Notes under the pieces: generated by a model
Database searches by the model: none
Told to the model about the DNA's origin: nothing
Seen by the model: the letters and a program-made list of their open reading frames with translations, nothing else
Made by a program: the position numbers and the translations under genes
Part shown: in pieces, positions 15,829-26,000 of the stretch
Position numbering within the stretch: the stretch's first letter is position 1
How the letters are laid out: every line of letters starts with the position of its first letter
Assembly: GCA_033763775.1 (NCBI GenBank)
Contig: JANRJW010000012.1
Location: 62,001-126,000, forward strand
Source of the DNA: JAJTHB01 sp033763775
GTDB taxonomy: Bacteria > Pseudomonadota > Alphaproteobacteria > Rickettsiales > SXRF01
Direction: 5' to 3'
DNA length: 64,000 nt

Positions 15829-18096
15829 ATGAAATTCTCTCATGCTCTTCTTTGCGGTGTTGTCAGCTCAGCGTTGATAGCCGCGCCTGCGTTTGCTGTT
15901 AGCGACGTCATTCGTGATGTTAAAATCGAAGGCAATCAGCGTGTCGAGGGTCGCACCATCCTCACCTACCTCAACCTCGCACCGGGCAGCACTTTCAACC
16001 AGCCGGAAATCGACAGCAGCCTCAAAAATCTCTATGCCACCGGCTTCTTTTCTGATGTGCAGCTGATTCGCTCGAGCCAAACGCTGGTAGTAAAGGTCAC
16101 AGAAAACCCGATTATTAATCAGGTGGTGTTTGAGGGCAATGATCGCATCGAAACCAAAGATCTTGAAAAAGAGATTGAGCTGAAAGCACGCGAGATTTAC
16201 TCCAGGGAAAAAGTCCAGAGCGATGTAAAACGCATCCTCGATATCTACCGTAAAAGTGGCCGCTACAGTGCCACCGCCACACCAAAAGTCATCCGCCAGG
16301 ATCAAAACCGTGTGGATCTCGTCTACGAGATTACCGAGGGAGCACCGGCGCGCGTCGAAAAAATCACCTTTGTTGGCAACAAAGAATTTTCTGCCAGCAG
16401 CTTAAAAGAAGCGATCCGCACGGAAGAATCTCGCTGGTATAAATTCTTCACTGACAGCGATAAATATGATGCCGACCGCCTGCAGTTTGATCAGGAGATG
16501 CTCCGCCGTTTCTATATCAGTGAAGGCTATGCCGATTTCCAGGTGAAGTCAGCACATGCCGAGCTTTCTCCCAGCAAAGATGCATTCTTTGTTACCTTCG
16601 TCATTGATGAAGGTGATCGTTATGATTTTGGCGCCATCGAAGTTGTCAGCGAACTGAAGGATAAAGAGAAGCCGGATTTCTCGGATATTATCCAGACCCA
16701 CAGCGGCAAAACCTATGATGCCAGTAAGGTTGAGGCCACCGTCGAGGCCATGACCAATGAGCTCGGCAATCTCGGCTATGCGTTCGTGGATATTCAGCCC
16801 AAACTGGATCGCGACCGCGAGAAAAAACTGGCTAACATCACCTACATCATCAAACCCGGCCCCCGCGTCTATGTTGAGCGCATCAACATCACCGGCAACG
16901 TCCGCACGCTCGATGAGGTGGTTCGCCGCGAATTCCGTTTAAGCGAAGGCGACCCCTACAACAGCGCCAAGCTGGAGCGCACTGAGCAACGCCTGAATAA
17001 TCTCGGCTTTTTCGAAAAAGTTGAGGTAAAAAACGAGGCAGGCAGCGCACCGGATAAAACGGTGGTGAATGTCGATGTTGTTGAGAAATCCACGGGTGAA
17101 GTAAATATTGGCGCTGGCTACTCAACCAGCGATGGCGTGCTTGGTGAATTTGGCATCCGCGAAAATAACTTCCTTGGCCGCGGACAGGAAATCAAAACAC
17201 GCGTCACCTATGCTGCGCGCCGCCGGCAGTATGAGCTTGGGTTTACCGAGCCCTACTTCCTCAACCGCGAGCTGGCCACCGGCTTTGACATTTACCGCAC
17301 CGACCGCGATTTCCAGCGCGAAAGCTCCTATGACATGGCGATTCGCGGTATCAATCTACGCACCAGCTATGCCCTGCAGGAGCATCTGCAGCATGGTATC
17401 ACTTACTCCATCCGCCAGACGGATGTAACGGATATCGAGCCTACTGCATCGACCTTCATCAAGCAGCAGGAGGGTAAGAACGTCAATTCCTCGATTGGCC
17501 AGTCCTTCACCTACGACGACCGCGATAATAAATTCAACCCCACCCGTGGCACCACGGTTCGCCTTAGCCAGGAATTTGCAGGCCTTGGTGGTGATTCACG
17601 CTACCTCAAGCATGATGTGAAAGCCGCCTATTTCTATCCAGTCTATCCGAAATGGGTCGCAAGTGTCTCCGGCACTGGTGGCTATATCTTCGGCCTTGGC
17701 GGTAAGGATGTGCGTATTAATGATCGCTTCTTTGTCGGCGGTGATGACCTGCGCGGTTTCCGCACCGCCGGTATCGGCCCACGTGACGTGGCTACCGATG
17801 ATGCGCTGGGCGGTAATGCCTATTACACCAGCTCTGTTGAGCTCAAGTTCCCGCTTGGCCTGCCGGAAGAAGTCGGCCTGTCTGGCGCCGTGTTCGGTGA
17901 TGCTGGCAGCTTGTGGAAAATTGATGATAATGGCGCGGGCATTTTTGATGAAAGCGCGCTTCGCACCTCTGCCGGCGTTGGCGTGCTCTGGACATCCCCA
18001 TTTGGCCCGATTCGCGTGGATTTTGCCCGCGCTATCTCGAAACAGGACGAAGACCAGACGGAAACCTTCCGCTTCAGCTTCGGCACACGCTTTTAG
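15829..18096 (+). CDS. bamA: Outer-membrane protein assembly factor BamA
   Basis: Core of the BAM complex that inserts beta-barrels. A signal peptide (MKFSHALLCGVVSSALIAAP, cleaved after AFA) precedes five POTRA domains (about 25-420) and a 16-strand barrel. The barrel contains the conserved VGGDDLRGF motif near the C-terminus and a final Phe (FSFGTRF). The frame is open from a TTG at 15793, but the signal peptide fixes the start at 15829. No clear ribosome-binding site is seen. Full length is 755 aa. Confidence 0.97.
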   Translation: MKFSHALLCGVVSSALIAAPAFAVSDVIRDVKIEGNQRVEGRTILTYLNLAPGSTFNQPEIDSSLKNLYATGFFSDVQLIRSSQTLVVKVTENPIINQVVFEGNDRIETKDLEKEIELKAREIYSREKVQSDVKRILDIYRKSGRYSATATPKVIRQDQNRVDLVYEITEGAPARVEKITFVGNKEFSASSLKEAIRTEESRWYKFFTDSDKYDADRLQFDQEMLRRFYISEGYADFQVKSAHAELSPSKDAFFVTFVIDEGDRYDFGAIEVVSELKDKEKPDFSDIIQTHSGKTYDASKVEATVEAMTNELGNLGYAFVDIQPKLDRDREKKLANITYIIKPGPRVYVERINITGNVRTLDEVVRREFRLSEGDPYNSAKLERTEQRLNNLGFFEKVEVKNEAGSAPDKTVVNVDVVEKSTGEVNIGAGYSTSDGVLGEFGIRENNFLGRGQEIKTRVTYAARRRQYELGFTEPYFLNRELATGFDIYRTDRDFQRESSYDMAIRGINLRTSYALQEHLQHGITYSIRQTDVTDIEPTASTFIKQQEGKNVNSSIGQSFTYDDRDNKFNPTRGTTVRLSQEFAGLGGDSRYLKHDVKAAYFYPVYPKWVASVSGTGGYIFGLGGKDVRINDRFFVGGDDLRGFRTAGIGPRDVATDDALGGNAYYTSSVELKFPLGLPEEVGLSGAVFGDAGSLWKIDDNGAGIFDESALRTSAGVGVLWTSPFGPIRVDFARAISKQDEDQTETFRFSFGTRF

Positions 18097-18118
18097 TTTA
18101 CCCCATGAAAGGATTGTT

Positions 18119-18676
18119 ATGATGTTACGTCGTTTTGCCATGCTGGCCACCGTGGCTACCCTCTCTTTTGCCGCCCCGGCTCTCGCTGAAGACAGCAAGC
18201 CAATCATTGCTGTGGTGAATGTGCAGCAGGTGATGAAAGATTCCACCGCAGCAAAATCTGTGCGTGAGCAGCTGGAAAGCAAGCAGAAAGCTTTTCAGGC
18301 AGATATCACCAAAAAAGAAGAGGCCCTGAAAAAAGAAGATCAGGAACTCGGTAAGCAGAAAAGCGTGCTTGCGAAAGAAGCTTTTGAAGAAAAAGCGCGC
18401 GCATTCCGTACTAAAGCCACGGAAGTGCAAAAAGAAGTTCAGTCTAAAAAAGCAATGCTGGATAGCGCATTCGAGCGCTCGCTGGGCGATATCCAGAAAG
18501 CCACCACCGACATCATTGCGGATCTGGCAAAAGAAAAAGGCTTCCTGATGGCGGTGCCCACCTCGCAGATTCTCTATGCCGATAACAAGCTCGATATTTC
18601 GGCAGAAGTGCTGAAGCGCCTGAACGAAAAACTCCCGAAGGTGAATGTCAAGTTCGAAGCGCCCGAGAAAAAGTAG
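18119..18676 (+). CDS. OmpH/Skp family periplasmic chaperone
   Basis: Holds unfolded outer-membrane proteins for BamA. A signal peptide (MMLRRFAMLATVATLSFAAP, cleaved after ALA) is followed by the strand IIAVVNVQQVMKDS, a long Lys/Glu-rich coiled coil (about 50-130) and a closing strand region. The 185-aa size fits. The same frame is open far upstream inside bamA (from 17663), but AAAGGA before the ATG at 18119 and the signal peptide decide the start. It lies between bamA and lpxD as in most Gram-negatives. Confidence 0.93.
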   Translation: MMLRRFAMLATVATLSFAAPALAEDSKPIIAVVNVQQVMKDSTAAKSVREQLESKQKAFQADITKKEEALKKEDQELGKQKSVLAKEAFEEKARAFRTKATEVQKEVQSKKAMLDSAFERSLGDIQKATTDIIADLAKEKGFLMAVPTSQILYADNKLDISAEVLKRLNEKLPKVNVKFEAPEKK

Positions 18677-18687
18677 CCCAGTAACAA

Positions 18688-18741
18688 CTGCGAACAAAGC
18701 AAAGCATGCGATATGGCCGATCCACGTTTCTTTGTTCGCAG
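18688..18741 (+). promoter_or_regulatory. 12-bp perfect inverted repeat around the lpxD start codon
   Basis: ctgcgaacaaag (18688-18699) and ctttgttcgcag (18730-18741) are exact complements with a 30-nt loop that holds the lpxD ATG (18713). The right arm encodes residues 7-9 of LpxD. In mRNA this would place the translation start inside a hairpin loop. A second small palindrome, gcatgc, lies in the loop. Confidence 0.55.
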
Positions 18742-19675
18742 CTTGCCGATTGCGCTTGAAAAGCTCGCTGCACTGACAGGCGCAGTGCTTGCCGCCGGCG
18801 CGGATGCACACGCGCAGGTCGAGGATGTGGCAGCGCTGGATACCGCCACACCAACGCAGCTGAGCTTTCTTGACAACCCGAAATATCTTGAGCAGTTTGC
18901 GGCCAGCCGCGCCGGGGCTTGTTTTGTGCGCGAGAAATATGCGTCCCGCGCGCCCAAAACCATGGCACTCCTGCTCACCGAAGCCCCCTACGCTGCCTAT
19001 GCGCTTGCCGCGCAGCATTTCTACCCCGCAGCACCAAAGCCCGGCATTTCGCCCCATGCCCATATCGCGCCCAGCGCCACCATCGGCAAAGATTGCCACA
19101 TTGCCCCCGGCGTGGTGATCGGCGAAGGCTGCATCATCGGCGATGGCAGCGTGATCGGCGCGAATTCTACCATCAGCCACGCCATCATCGGCAGCCGCGC
19201 TGTCATTCATCGCGGCGTGCATATCGGGCAGGATGGTTTTGGTTTCGCGCCCAGCGCCCGGGGCATCCTGAAAGTGCCGCAGCTTGGCCGCGTCATCATC
19301 GGGGATGATGTGGAAATTGGCTCTGGCAGCTGCATTGACCGCGGCGCAGGGCCGGACACCATCATCGGCGATGGCTGCAAGATTGATAATCTGGTGCAGA
19401 TTGGCCATAATGTGCAGCTGGGAAAAATGGTCGTCATTGCCGCCGGGTGTGGTATAGCTGGCAGCACCCGCATTGGCGATGGCTGCATGCTTGGCGGTCA
19501 GGTCGGTATCGCTGGTCACCTGACCATCGGCAGAGGAGTCAAGCTCGCGGCTAAATCCGGCGTGATGACCGACATCCCCGACGGCGCAACCTTCGGCGGC
19601 GCACCGGCCATCCCGATTAAAGACTGGCACCGCCAGAGCGCGGCGCTTTATAAACTGGCAAGTAAAAAAGAGTAG
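18713..19675 (+). CDS. lpxD: UDP-3-O-(3-hydroxyacyl)glucosamine N-acyltransferase
   Basis: Third step of lipid A synthesis, using acyl-ACP. An N-terminal uridine-binding domain (to about residue 105, with LSFLDNPKY) is followed by left-handed beta-helix hexapeptide repeats (about 108-290). The latter include NLVQIGHNVQLG with the catalytic His and the GQDGFGFAPS loop. The 320-aa length is slightly short but complete. No Shine-Dalgarno sequence is seen, and the start lies in the loop of an inverted repeat. Confidence 0.96.
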   Translation: MADPRFFVRSLPIALEKLAALTGAVLAAGADAHAQVEDVAALDTATPTQLSFLDNPKYLEQFAASRAGACFVREKYASRAPKTMALLLTEAPYAAYALAAQHFYPAAPKPGISPHAHIAPSATIGKDCHIAPGVVIGEGCIIGDGSVIGANSTISHAIIGSRAVIHRGVHIGQDGFGFAPSARGILKVPQLGRVIIGDDVEIGSGSCIDRGAGPDTIIGDGCKIDNLVQIGHNVQLGKMVVIAAGCGIAGSTRIGDGCMLGGQVGIAGHLTIGRGVKLAAKSGVMTDIPDGATFGGAPAIPIKDWHRQSAALYKLASKKE

Positions 19676-19680
19676 TAACC

Positions 19681-20148
19681 ATGACGATGAACCTTGTTGA
19701 AAAAAGTGAGAATCACGTGATCCCGATTGAGCGCATCATGCAGATGATTCCGCACCGCTATCCGTTTCTGATGATTGAGCGCATCATCGATTTCGCACCC
19801 GGCGAATATGCGATTGGCCTGAAAAATGTCAGCATCAACGAGCAGCATTTCATTGGCCATTTCCCTGATAAACCGGTCATGCCCGGCGTGCTGATCATCG
19901 AAGCGATGGCGCAAACCTGCGCCGTGCTGGTGGTGCATACCATGGGTAAGGATGCCGAAGGCAAGCTGGTCTACTTCATGACCATCGACGAAGCGCGCTT
20001 CCGCAGGCCAGTGGTACCCGGTGATGCGCTGCATATCCGCGTGGACAAGCAACAGGCGCGCCGCAATGTCTGGAAATTCGCCTGCGTAGCCACGGTGGAA
20101 GGCACGAAAGTTGCCGAAGCGGTGATTTCCGCCATGATCGTGGACTAG
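19681..20148 (+). CDS. fabZ: 3-Hydroxyacyl-ACP dehydratase
   Basis: Hot-dog fold dehydratase of fatty-acid elongation. IPHRYPFLMIERI is followed by HFIGHFPDKPVMPGVLIIEA, which carries the catalytic His and Glu pair. At 155 aa the length is normal. It sits between lpxD and lpxA, six bases after lpxD, and competes with lipid A synthesis for the same hydroxyacyl-ACP pool. Confidence 0.97.
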   Translation: MTMNLVEKSENHVIPIERIMQMIPHRYPFLMIERIIDFAPGEYAIGLKNVSINEQHFIGHFPDKPVMPGVLIIEAMAQTCAVLVVHTMGKDAEGKLVYFMTIDEARFRRPVVPGDALHIRVDKQQARRNVWKFACVATVEGTKVAEAVISAMIVD

Positions 20149-20150
20149 CC

Positions 20151-20957
20151 ATGGCGCTCATTCACCCCACCGCTGTTGTTTCCCGGGGCGCTGTGCTCGC
20201 CGCGGATGTTTCTGTCGGCCCTTACTGCGTGATCGATAGCGAAGTCACTATTGGCGCTGGCACGAAGCTGATGTCGCATGTGGCGATCAGTGGCAACACC
20301 ACCATCGGCAGGGACTGCACCATCTATCCATTCGCATCGCTCGGCCATGCCCCGCAGGATCTCAAATATAAAGGCGAAAAATCAGAGCTGGTGATCGGCG
20401 ATAGCAACGTCATCCGCGAACATGTCACGATGAATCCCGGCACCGAAGGCGGCGGCCTGCTCACCCGTGTTGGTAGCCACTGCCTCTTCATGGTGGGCAG
20501 CCATGTGGCACATGATTGCAAGATTGGCAATCACGTGATTCTTGTGAACAACGCCACGCTTGGCGGCCATGTAGAAATTGGCGACCATGCTATTATTGGC
20601 GGCATGTCGGCTGTGCACCAGTTTGTGCGCATCGGCACCCATGCGATGATTGGCGGCATGTCCGGTGTAGAACATGATGTGATTCCGTTTGGCTCGGTGA
20701 TGGGCGAACGCGCTAATCTTGCCGGGCTGAATCTGGTGGGGCTCAAGCGACGCGGCTTTGACCGCGACACCATCCACGGTCTGCGCAATGCGTACAAAAT
20801 GCTCTTCGAGGAAGAATCCGGCACGCTTGCCGAGCGCGCGCAGAAAGTTGCCGAAACATTTGGCGAGTTCGAGGCGGTGAAAGAGGTGCTTTCCTTTATG
20901 CATGATAAAGGGTCGCGCTCGCTGTGCGTGCCCAAATCCGTATCGCAGGCCGCCTGA
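20151..20957 (+). CDS. lpxA: UDP-N-acetylglucosamine O-acyltransferase
   Basis: First step of lipid A synthesis. It is a hexapeptide-repeat beta-helix, with GSHVAHDCKIGNHVI holding the catalytic His and the usual LGHAPQDLKYKGE and VIREHVTMNPGT stretches. A helical C-terminal domain follows (from about 195). The 268-aa length is normal. It starts two bases after the fabZ stop. Confidence 0.97.
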   Translation: MALIHPTAVVSRGAVLAADVSVGPYCVIDSEVTIGAGTKLMSHVAISGNTTIGRDCTIYPFASLGHAPQDLKYKGEKSELVIGDSNVIREHVTMNPGTEGGGLLTRVGSHCLFMVGSHVAHDCKIGNHVILVNNATLGGHVEIGDHAIIGGMSAVHQFVRIGTHAMIGGMSGVEHDVIPFGSVMGERANLAGLNLVGLKRRGFDRDTIHGLRNAYKMLFEEESGTLAERAQKVAETFGEFEAVKEVLSFMHDKGSRSLCVPKSVSQAA

Positions 20958-20958
20958 G

Positions 20959-21774
20959 ATGGCTGGCGCGCTCGGCATTATCGCAGGCGGCGGACAGCTG
21001 CCGCTGCAGCTGATCGAGGCCTGCAAAACCACCGGCCGCAGCTGCTTTGTGCTCACTTTCAGCGATCAGCCAAATGAATCAGCCACAAGTATGGCGCCCC
21101 ATGCCGTGGTGCCGCTCGGTAGTATCGGCCAATCGCTTGCCTCGCTCAGGCAGGCGAATGTGTCTGAGGTGGTGCTGGCGGGGCGTGTGGCACGTCCATC
21201 ACTGACGAGCCTGAAGCCTGACCTGGCCGCCACCAAACTTCTGGCAAAGCTCGGCAAAGCTTTTTTCAGCGGCGATGATGCACTGCTTCGCGCCCTGATT
21301 GAGTTTCTGGAATCCGAAGGGTTTCGCGTGGTTGCGGCGCAGGATATTTTGAAATCACTACTGGCGAGCGCCGGCTGCTATGGCAGCTGCCGGCCAAGCG
21401 CCACCGATGAGGCAGACATCATCAAAGGGCTGCAGCTGGCGCGCGAGCTGGGCAGGCTTGATGTTGGCCAGAGTGTGATCGTTGAGCATGGGCTGGTGCT
21501 GGGTCTGGAGGCCATTGAAGGCACACAGGCGCTGATTGAGCGCTGCGCCGGCCTGAAACGCGAGCGCCACGCCGGTGTGCTGGTCAAAGCCAAAAAGCCG
21601 CAGCAGGATACGCGCGCCGACCTGCCCGCCATCGGTCCCGATACGGTGGATGCACTTGCCAGAGGCGGCTATGCAGGAGTGGCCATTGAAGCGGGCGGCG
21701 CGTTGGTGCTGGCGCGCGCCGAGCTCATCCGGCGGGCGGATCAACACGGTATTTTTGTAATGGGCATCGCATGA
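20959..21774 (+). CDS. lpxI: UDP-2,3-diacylglucosamine diphosphatase LpxI
   Basis: Alphaproteobacterial replacement for LpxH; it yields lipid X. GIIAGGGQLPLQLIEAC at the N-terminus and the C-terminal motif region (GPDTVDALARGGYAGVAIEA) mark the DUF1009/LpxI family. An upstream in-frame start at 20902 lies within lpxA. The ATG at 20959, one base after the lpxA stop, gives the standard 271-aa protein. It overlaps lpxB by four bases. Confidence 0.94.
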   Translation: MAGALGIIAGGGQLPLQLIEACKTTGRSCFVLTFSDQPNESATSMAPHAVVPLGSIGQSLASLRQANVSEVVLAGRVARPSLTSLKPDLAATKLLAKLGKAFFSGDDALLRALIEFLESEGFRVVAAQDILKSLLASAGCYGSCRPSATDEADIIKGLQLARELGRLDVGQSVIVEHGLVLGLEAIEGTQALIERCAGLKRERHAGVLVKAKKPQQDTRADLPAIGPDTVDALARGGYAGVAIEAGGALVLARAELIRRADQHGIFVMGIA

Positions 21775-22931
21775 GCAACATGAGGAAAATCTACCTGATA
21801 GCCGGCGAAGCTTCTGGCGATTTTCTTGGTGCGCAGCTGATGAAAGCGCTCAAGGTTCAGTCGCAAAAACCGGTGCGTTTTTTTGGTGTGGGCGGCGAAA
21901 AAATGAGCGAAGAAGGCCTTGATAGTCTTTTTCCCTATCACGAGCTTTCGATGCTTGGGTTTCTGGAAGTATTGCCCCATGCGCTGAAGATTTTCGCACG
22001 CGTGGATCGCACGGTGGAGGATATTCTTGCCAAGCAGCCGGAGGTGGTGGTGAGCATCGACGTGCCAGGTTTTAACCTGCGCGTGGCGAAGAAGCTGAGA
22101 AAGCTCGGCTTCAAAGGAAAGCTCATCCATTATGTTGCTCCCACCGTCTGGGCTTATAAACCACAGCGCGCGAAGCTCTGCGCCCAGCTCTTTGACCACA
22201 TGCTGGTGCTGCTGCCGTTTGAGCCGCCTTATTTTGAAAGCGTTGGCCTGCCCTGCACTTTTATTGGCCACCCGGTGGTGGCTGAAATTCCGCCGCCAGA
22301 TGCGGGCACATTTCGCAGTAAATATGAACTCAGCGCTGACACAACGCTGATCTCTGTGCTGCCCGGCAGCAGAAAGGGCGAGATTGAGCGCCATATGCCC
22401 ATTTTTGCCAGCGCCATCACGCTGCTTGCCCAGCGTTTCCCAAAATTAGCCATTGGCATGGCGGTGCCACGCCATGTGCTGCCGCTGGTCGCGCCTTATT
22501 TTGAAAACTGCCCATTTCGCGCGATTGTCACGGCGGATCCGGCCGACAAAAATGCCCTGTTTGCCGCCAGTAACGGGGCGATTGTCAAGTCCGGCACGGT
22601 GACCCTTGAAGTTGCAAAAGCAGGCATTCCCATGGTGGTCGCCTACAAGGTCAATCCCATTTCAGCGTGGATGCTCCGGCGCATCATTAAAACGCCCTAC
22701 GTCAATCTGGTGAATATTATCGCAGGGAAAGAAATTTTTCCCGAACTGTTGCAAGAACTCTGCACCCCGCTTTCGATTGCTGACGCACTCTATGGACTAA
22801 TGACCAATGAAGCGCTTGCAACTGCACAGAAAACCGAATCAAATACAGCGCTTACCACACTCATTCCTGATGGAACACAATCGCCAAGTCAGCTAGCTGC
22901 CAATCAAATTCTGGCGCATTGCGCCGCCTGA
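21771..22931 (+). CDS. lpxB: Lipid-A-disaccharide synthase
   Basis: Joins lipid X and UDP-2,3-diacylglucosamine (GT19, GT-B fold). Family motifs are IAGEASGDFLGAQLMKAL, SIDVPGFNLRVAKKL, YVAPTVWAYKP and LPGSRKGEIERHMP. The 386-aa product starts at the ATGA overlap with lpxI, and the alternative ATG at 21780 gives a similar N-terminus. It is the last gene of the lipid A run. The 113-bp gap after it has a TTGACA (22978-22983) without a well-spaced -10 box. Confidence 0.96.
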   Translation: MSNMRKIYLIAGEASGDFLGAQLMKALKVQSQKPVRFFGVGGEKMSEEGLDSLFPYHELSMLGFLEVLPHALKIFARVDRTVEDILAKQPEVVVSIDVPGFNLRVAKKLRKLGFKGKLIHYVAPTVWAYKPQRAKLCAQLFDHMLVLLPFEPPYFESVGLPCTFIGHPVVAEIPPPDAGTFRSKYELSADTTLISVLPGSRKGEIERHMPIFASAITLLAQRFPKLAIGMAVPRHVLPLVAPYFENCPFRAIVTADPADKNALFAASNGAIVKSGTVTLEVAKAGIPMVVAYKVNPISAWMLRRIIKTPYVNLVNIIAGKEIFPELLQELCTPLSIADALYGLMTNEALATAQKTESNTALTTLIPDGTQSPSQLAANQILAHCAA

Positions 22932-23044
22932 TAGAGCTTATCATTTTCATCATTTGCCGCGTGACTTTGTCATCAAATTGACACAATATTGCGCTAGTAT
23001 ATCAGTGGTGGTGAATTCATTTTTTTTACAGACGACAGGAATAC

Positions 23045-26000
23045 GTGCCAAATCAACCAAGCAGCAACCATGCTGGCAACAGCCATACCATCAAAAAACT
23101 GGGCAACGGCTCTCTGCTGCTGCTTGGCTCGTGCCTGACTTCCAGCCTGCTCGCATCCAGTTCTTCAAACCATAATCAAGAGGCTCAGATCTCCAAAGAG
23201 GCGGGGCACGCGGGTCATTTTCTGGTCGAGGCCAATCAGAACCGCTGGATTGAATCTACCGTGAGCGATATTGTTCAGCAGTTTCTTTCGCCTTCGGACT
23301 GGTTCATAAAAAACGCATCGGCATTCACGGCGAATCAGGCCATGAACCCTAACGAGACGATGGATGCTGGCGCTTCAGACACCCCCAATCCCAACGAAAC
23401 CGGCCCATCGCCGGGCCCCACTGAAAGCGGCCCATCGCCGGGCCCCACTGAATCTGATTCTGATACACTCTCAGCTTCCGCCAGCGCATCTGAATCATTC
23501 AGCATGTCAGAATCAGCTAGCTTTTCTGATGATATTGTCATCTCCACCAGTATTGAATTCAGCGAAAGTGACTCGCTGTCCGATAGACCGGATATGGATG
23601 GCAGCTCCGATAATGATGGTAGCAATGATAGTGACTCCGGCGCCAGCATGTCGATGAGTATGTCAATGAGCATGTCGGAAAGTAGCAGCTCCGACAGCAG
23701 CAGCTCCGACAGCAGCAGTAGCAGTAACAGTAGCAGTTCCTCCTCCAGCAGCTCATATGATTCTTATTATGACTGCTATGTTTACACTGAAGGCCAGTTC
23801 AACTGGCTCACTTTTCCTGAACGAATCGGTAATAATGCCATACCTGCACTGCCACCCGATGTCCGCTACCGCGACATGTGCGTGACGGGTGCAACCCTTC
23901 CTCCGACATCCTTTGACGAGGAAACAGGCTTGCTCACCGCGCGCGATGTTGAGGTCTATGACTATGTTGAGGACGCGCCCTCATCTTCGAGTGAGTCTTC
24001 GAGTGAGTCTTCCGAAAGCTACGAATATAGCTGTTATGATTATTATAACTACTGGCCGGATAGCATCTCCCAGTTTGATGAGGCTTATGTTGGCCGTGTC
24101 ACCGGCTCCAAGCCCACCGGTGGTGCCTGCATGCCGCTGCGCGACACGCCGAAGGTCAATACAGGGCTCTACAGATTTGACCCAGCGCTGGCCTTCCAAT
24201 ATTTGCTGAATATTGATGACAAACCGTTTCTTGAAGGCGCAGAATCGCCGGACGCTTATCGGCGAAGCAATGCTTCGCTTTCCAAAACCTTTTTCATTGA
24301 AGGGGTGCTTGGCTGTCCGGATATTATTGATTATAAGCGCAATTATCAGGATAAGCCGTGGTTTGTGCGGGGTATCCCCGAAGGCGAGCCAATCGCATTT
24401 TGGCGACCAAAAGCAAGCGCTTTTGGTTTTGGCGGCTATGAACGCATCCATGACCGCGAGACGATTCATATCCGTGCGGAATTGATGCAGCGCACGGCAG
24501 ATTTCTGCTACAACTACTATATGCTGGGCCGGTCACTTCTTCCATGGTTTAACTTGGAACGCCCCGGCTTCAGTACCGATGATCCGCTATCGTTTTTTGA
24601 TCCGGATCGCACCTACCTTAACAGCTGCCAACCCTTCACGCGCGGCGCCAGCATCTACCGCATTACAGATCGTGATCTGCCAAGCCCGGATCCGCTGCCC
24701 TCTCCCGCTCCGCCTTATGTTTGCGGCCTGCCACTCAATCCGCCGCCACGTAAAGCTACAGCTTGCGATCCAACGCCAGAACAACCACCATTCATACCCC
24801 CTGATCAGCTGCCTAAACCACAAACCCGCGAGGCATGCTGGGATGTCTGGCGCGGTGATTTGCATGATCAGGCAAACTCAAGACGCGATGACCCAATGTA
24901 TATTCCCGGCGCGCGTGAAATTCAGTGGGCGGCGTGGAATAAAAAGCCCTACACCTCGTTTATGGAAAAGCAGTCCGGCCTTGCGCCGGTTTATAGCTTC
25001 CCCGGCCGCGCAGATATGGATCAGGCCGAATATCTGCTGAGTGAGGTGCTCTCGGAAAGTTGGAATGCTAACTTCAAACCTGATGGGATGCTTGCAGGAA
25101 CACCCTTTACCATTGTTGAAAAATACAAGAATCCGCAAGGCACCCTCCAAGAGATCGACAAAGTCTTCCCCAACCCATTCAAAGACGTGCAAATCCCTCT
25201 TCCCTGTATACAAGCCGGCGGCACTCTGCCGCCTGCCACTTCTCACCCAATCGAACCCGCTGATCTCAGGCGCCCAAGACAGTTCAACACCTGCGAACCT
25301 GACGAGCCTTCCCCAGATACGCCTGCCGAGTGCGTGGTACGATTCTTCACCATTCGCAGCGATGAGACTCACATATCACGTAACACGGGGCCGCACTACT
25401 GCCCGAATGTTGAAAAGATTTTAGAGCCATCCCATCCTTTCTCGCCCCGTCATTCGATCGTAACAGAGGGATTTAAAACAGACCGCGACTATTCAGAGTT
25501 AACCTCCACACAGGTAGCAAGGCGCATCCCAAGTCGCAATGAATGTCCCGACCGTATCGCCGGTTACACAGATTATCGGGTGGATCAGATCACCCAGAGA
25601 GGCTCTCTGCAAACGCCCAAGCGACATAGCGACATGAATCGCTATCGCGCTGCGATGCCCACCGTGCAGTGCGGCATTGTGCCGGTGGATATTCTGAGCT
25701 TCCGCGAGCGCGCTTTTCGAAGCTGCATCATGCAGCGCATCAACTGGAACTTTAACGTGTTCATGTATTATCTGGCGATTCTTGATGATTCTGCCCCAGT
25801 TGGCACCAGCTATGATCGCTTTGGCAGAAGAATCCCCGGCACCTTCAATCCACCGTGCAAAACACGCTACTGGGAAACAGACGCTGTAACGCCTACAGCC
25901 GAGGATGGCGCAGAAGACAACATGAACAATTTCGCTGGTTGTCCGGTTCGCATGAGCATTCAGCAATGCTGCAACATCATTACCAAGGATGTCGTGCCGG

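Noticed and set aside
18125..19630. Long minus-strand ORF (501 codons) antisense to ompH-lpxD
   Set aside because: His/Ala/Gly-rich composition is what antisense of a hexapeptide-repeat gene gives; no domain, no ribosome-binding site, and it overlaps two well-supported genes.
22978..23003. Promoter TTGACA with TATATC before the 1629-aa gene
   Set aside because: Spacer is only 14 bp, too short for a confident call.
23645..23756. Ser-codon repeats as a possible CRISPR or frameshift hot spot
   Set aside because: The frame is intact through the run and the repeats are simple codon-level repetition.
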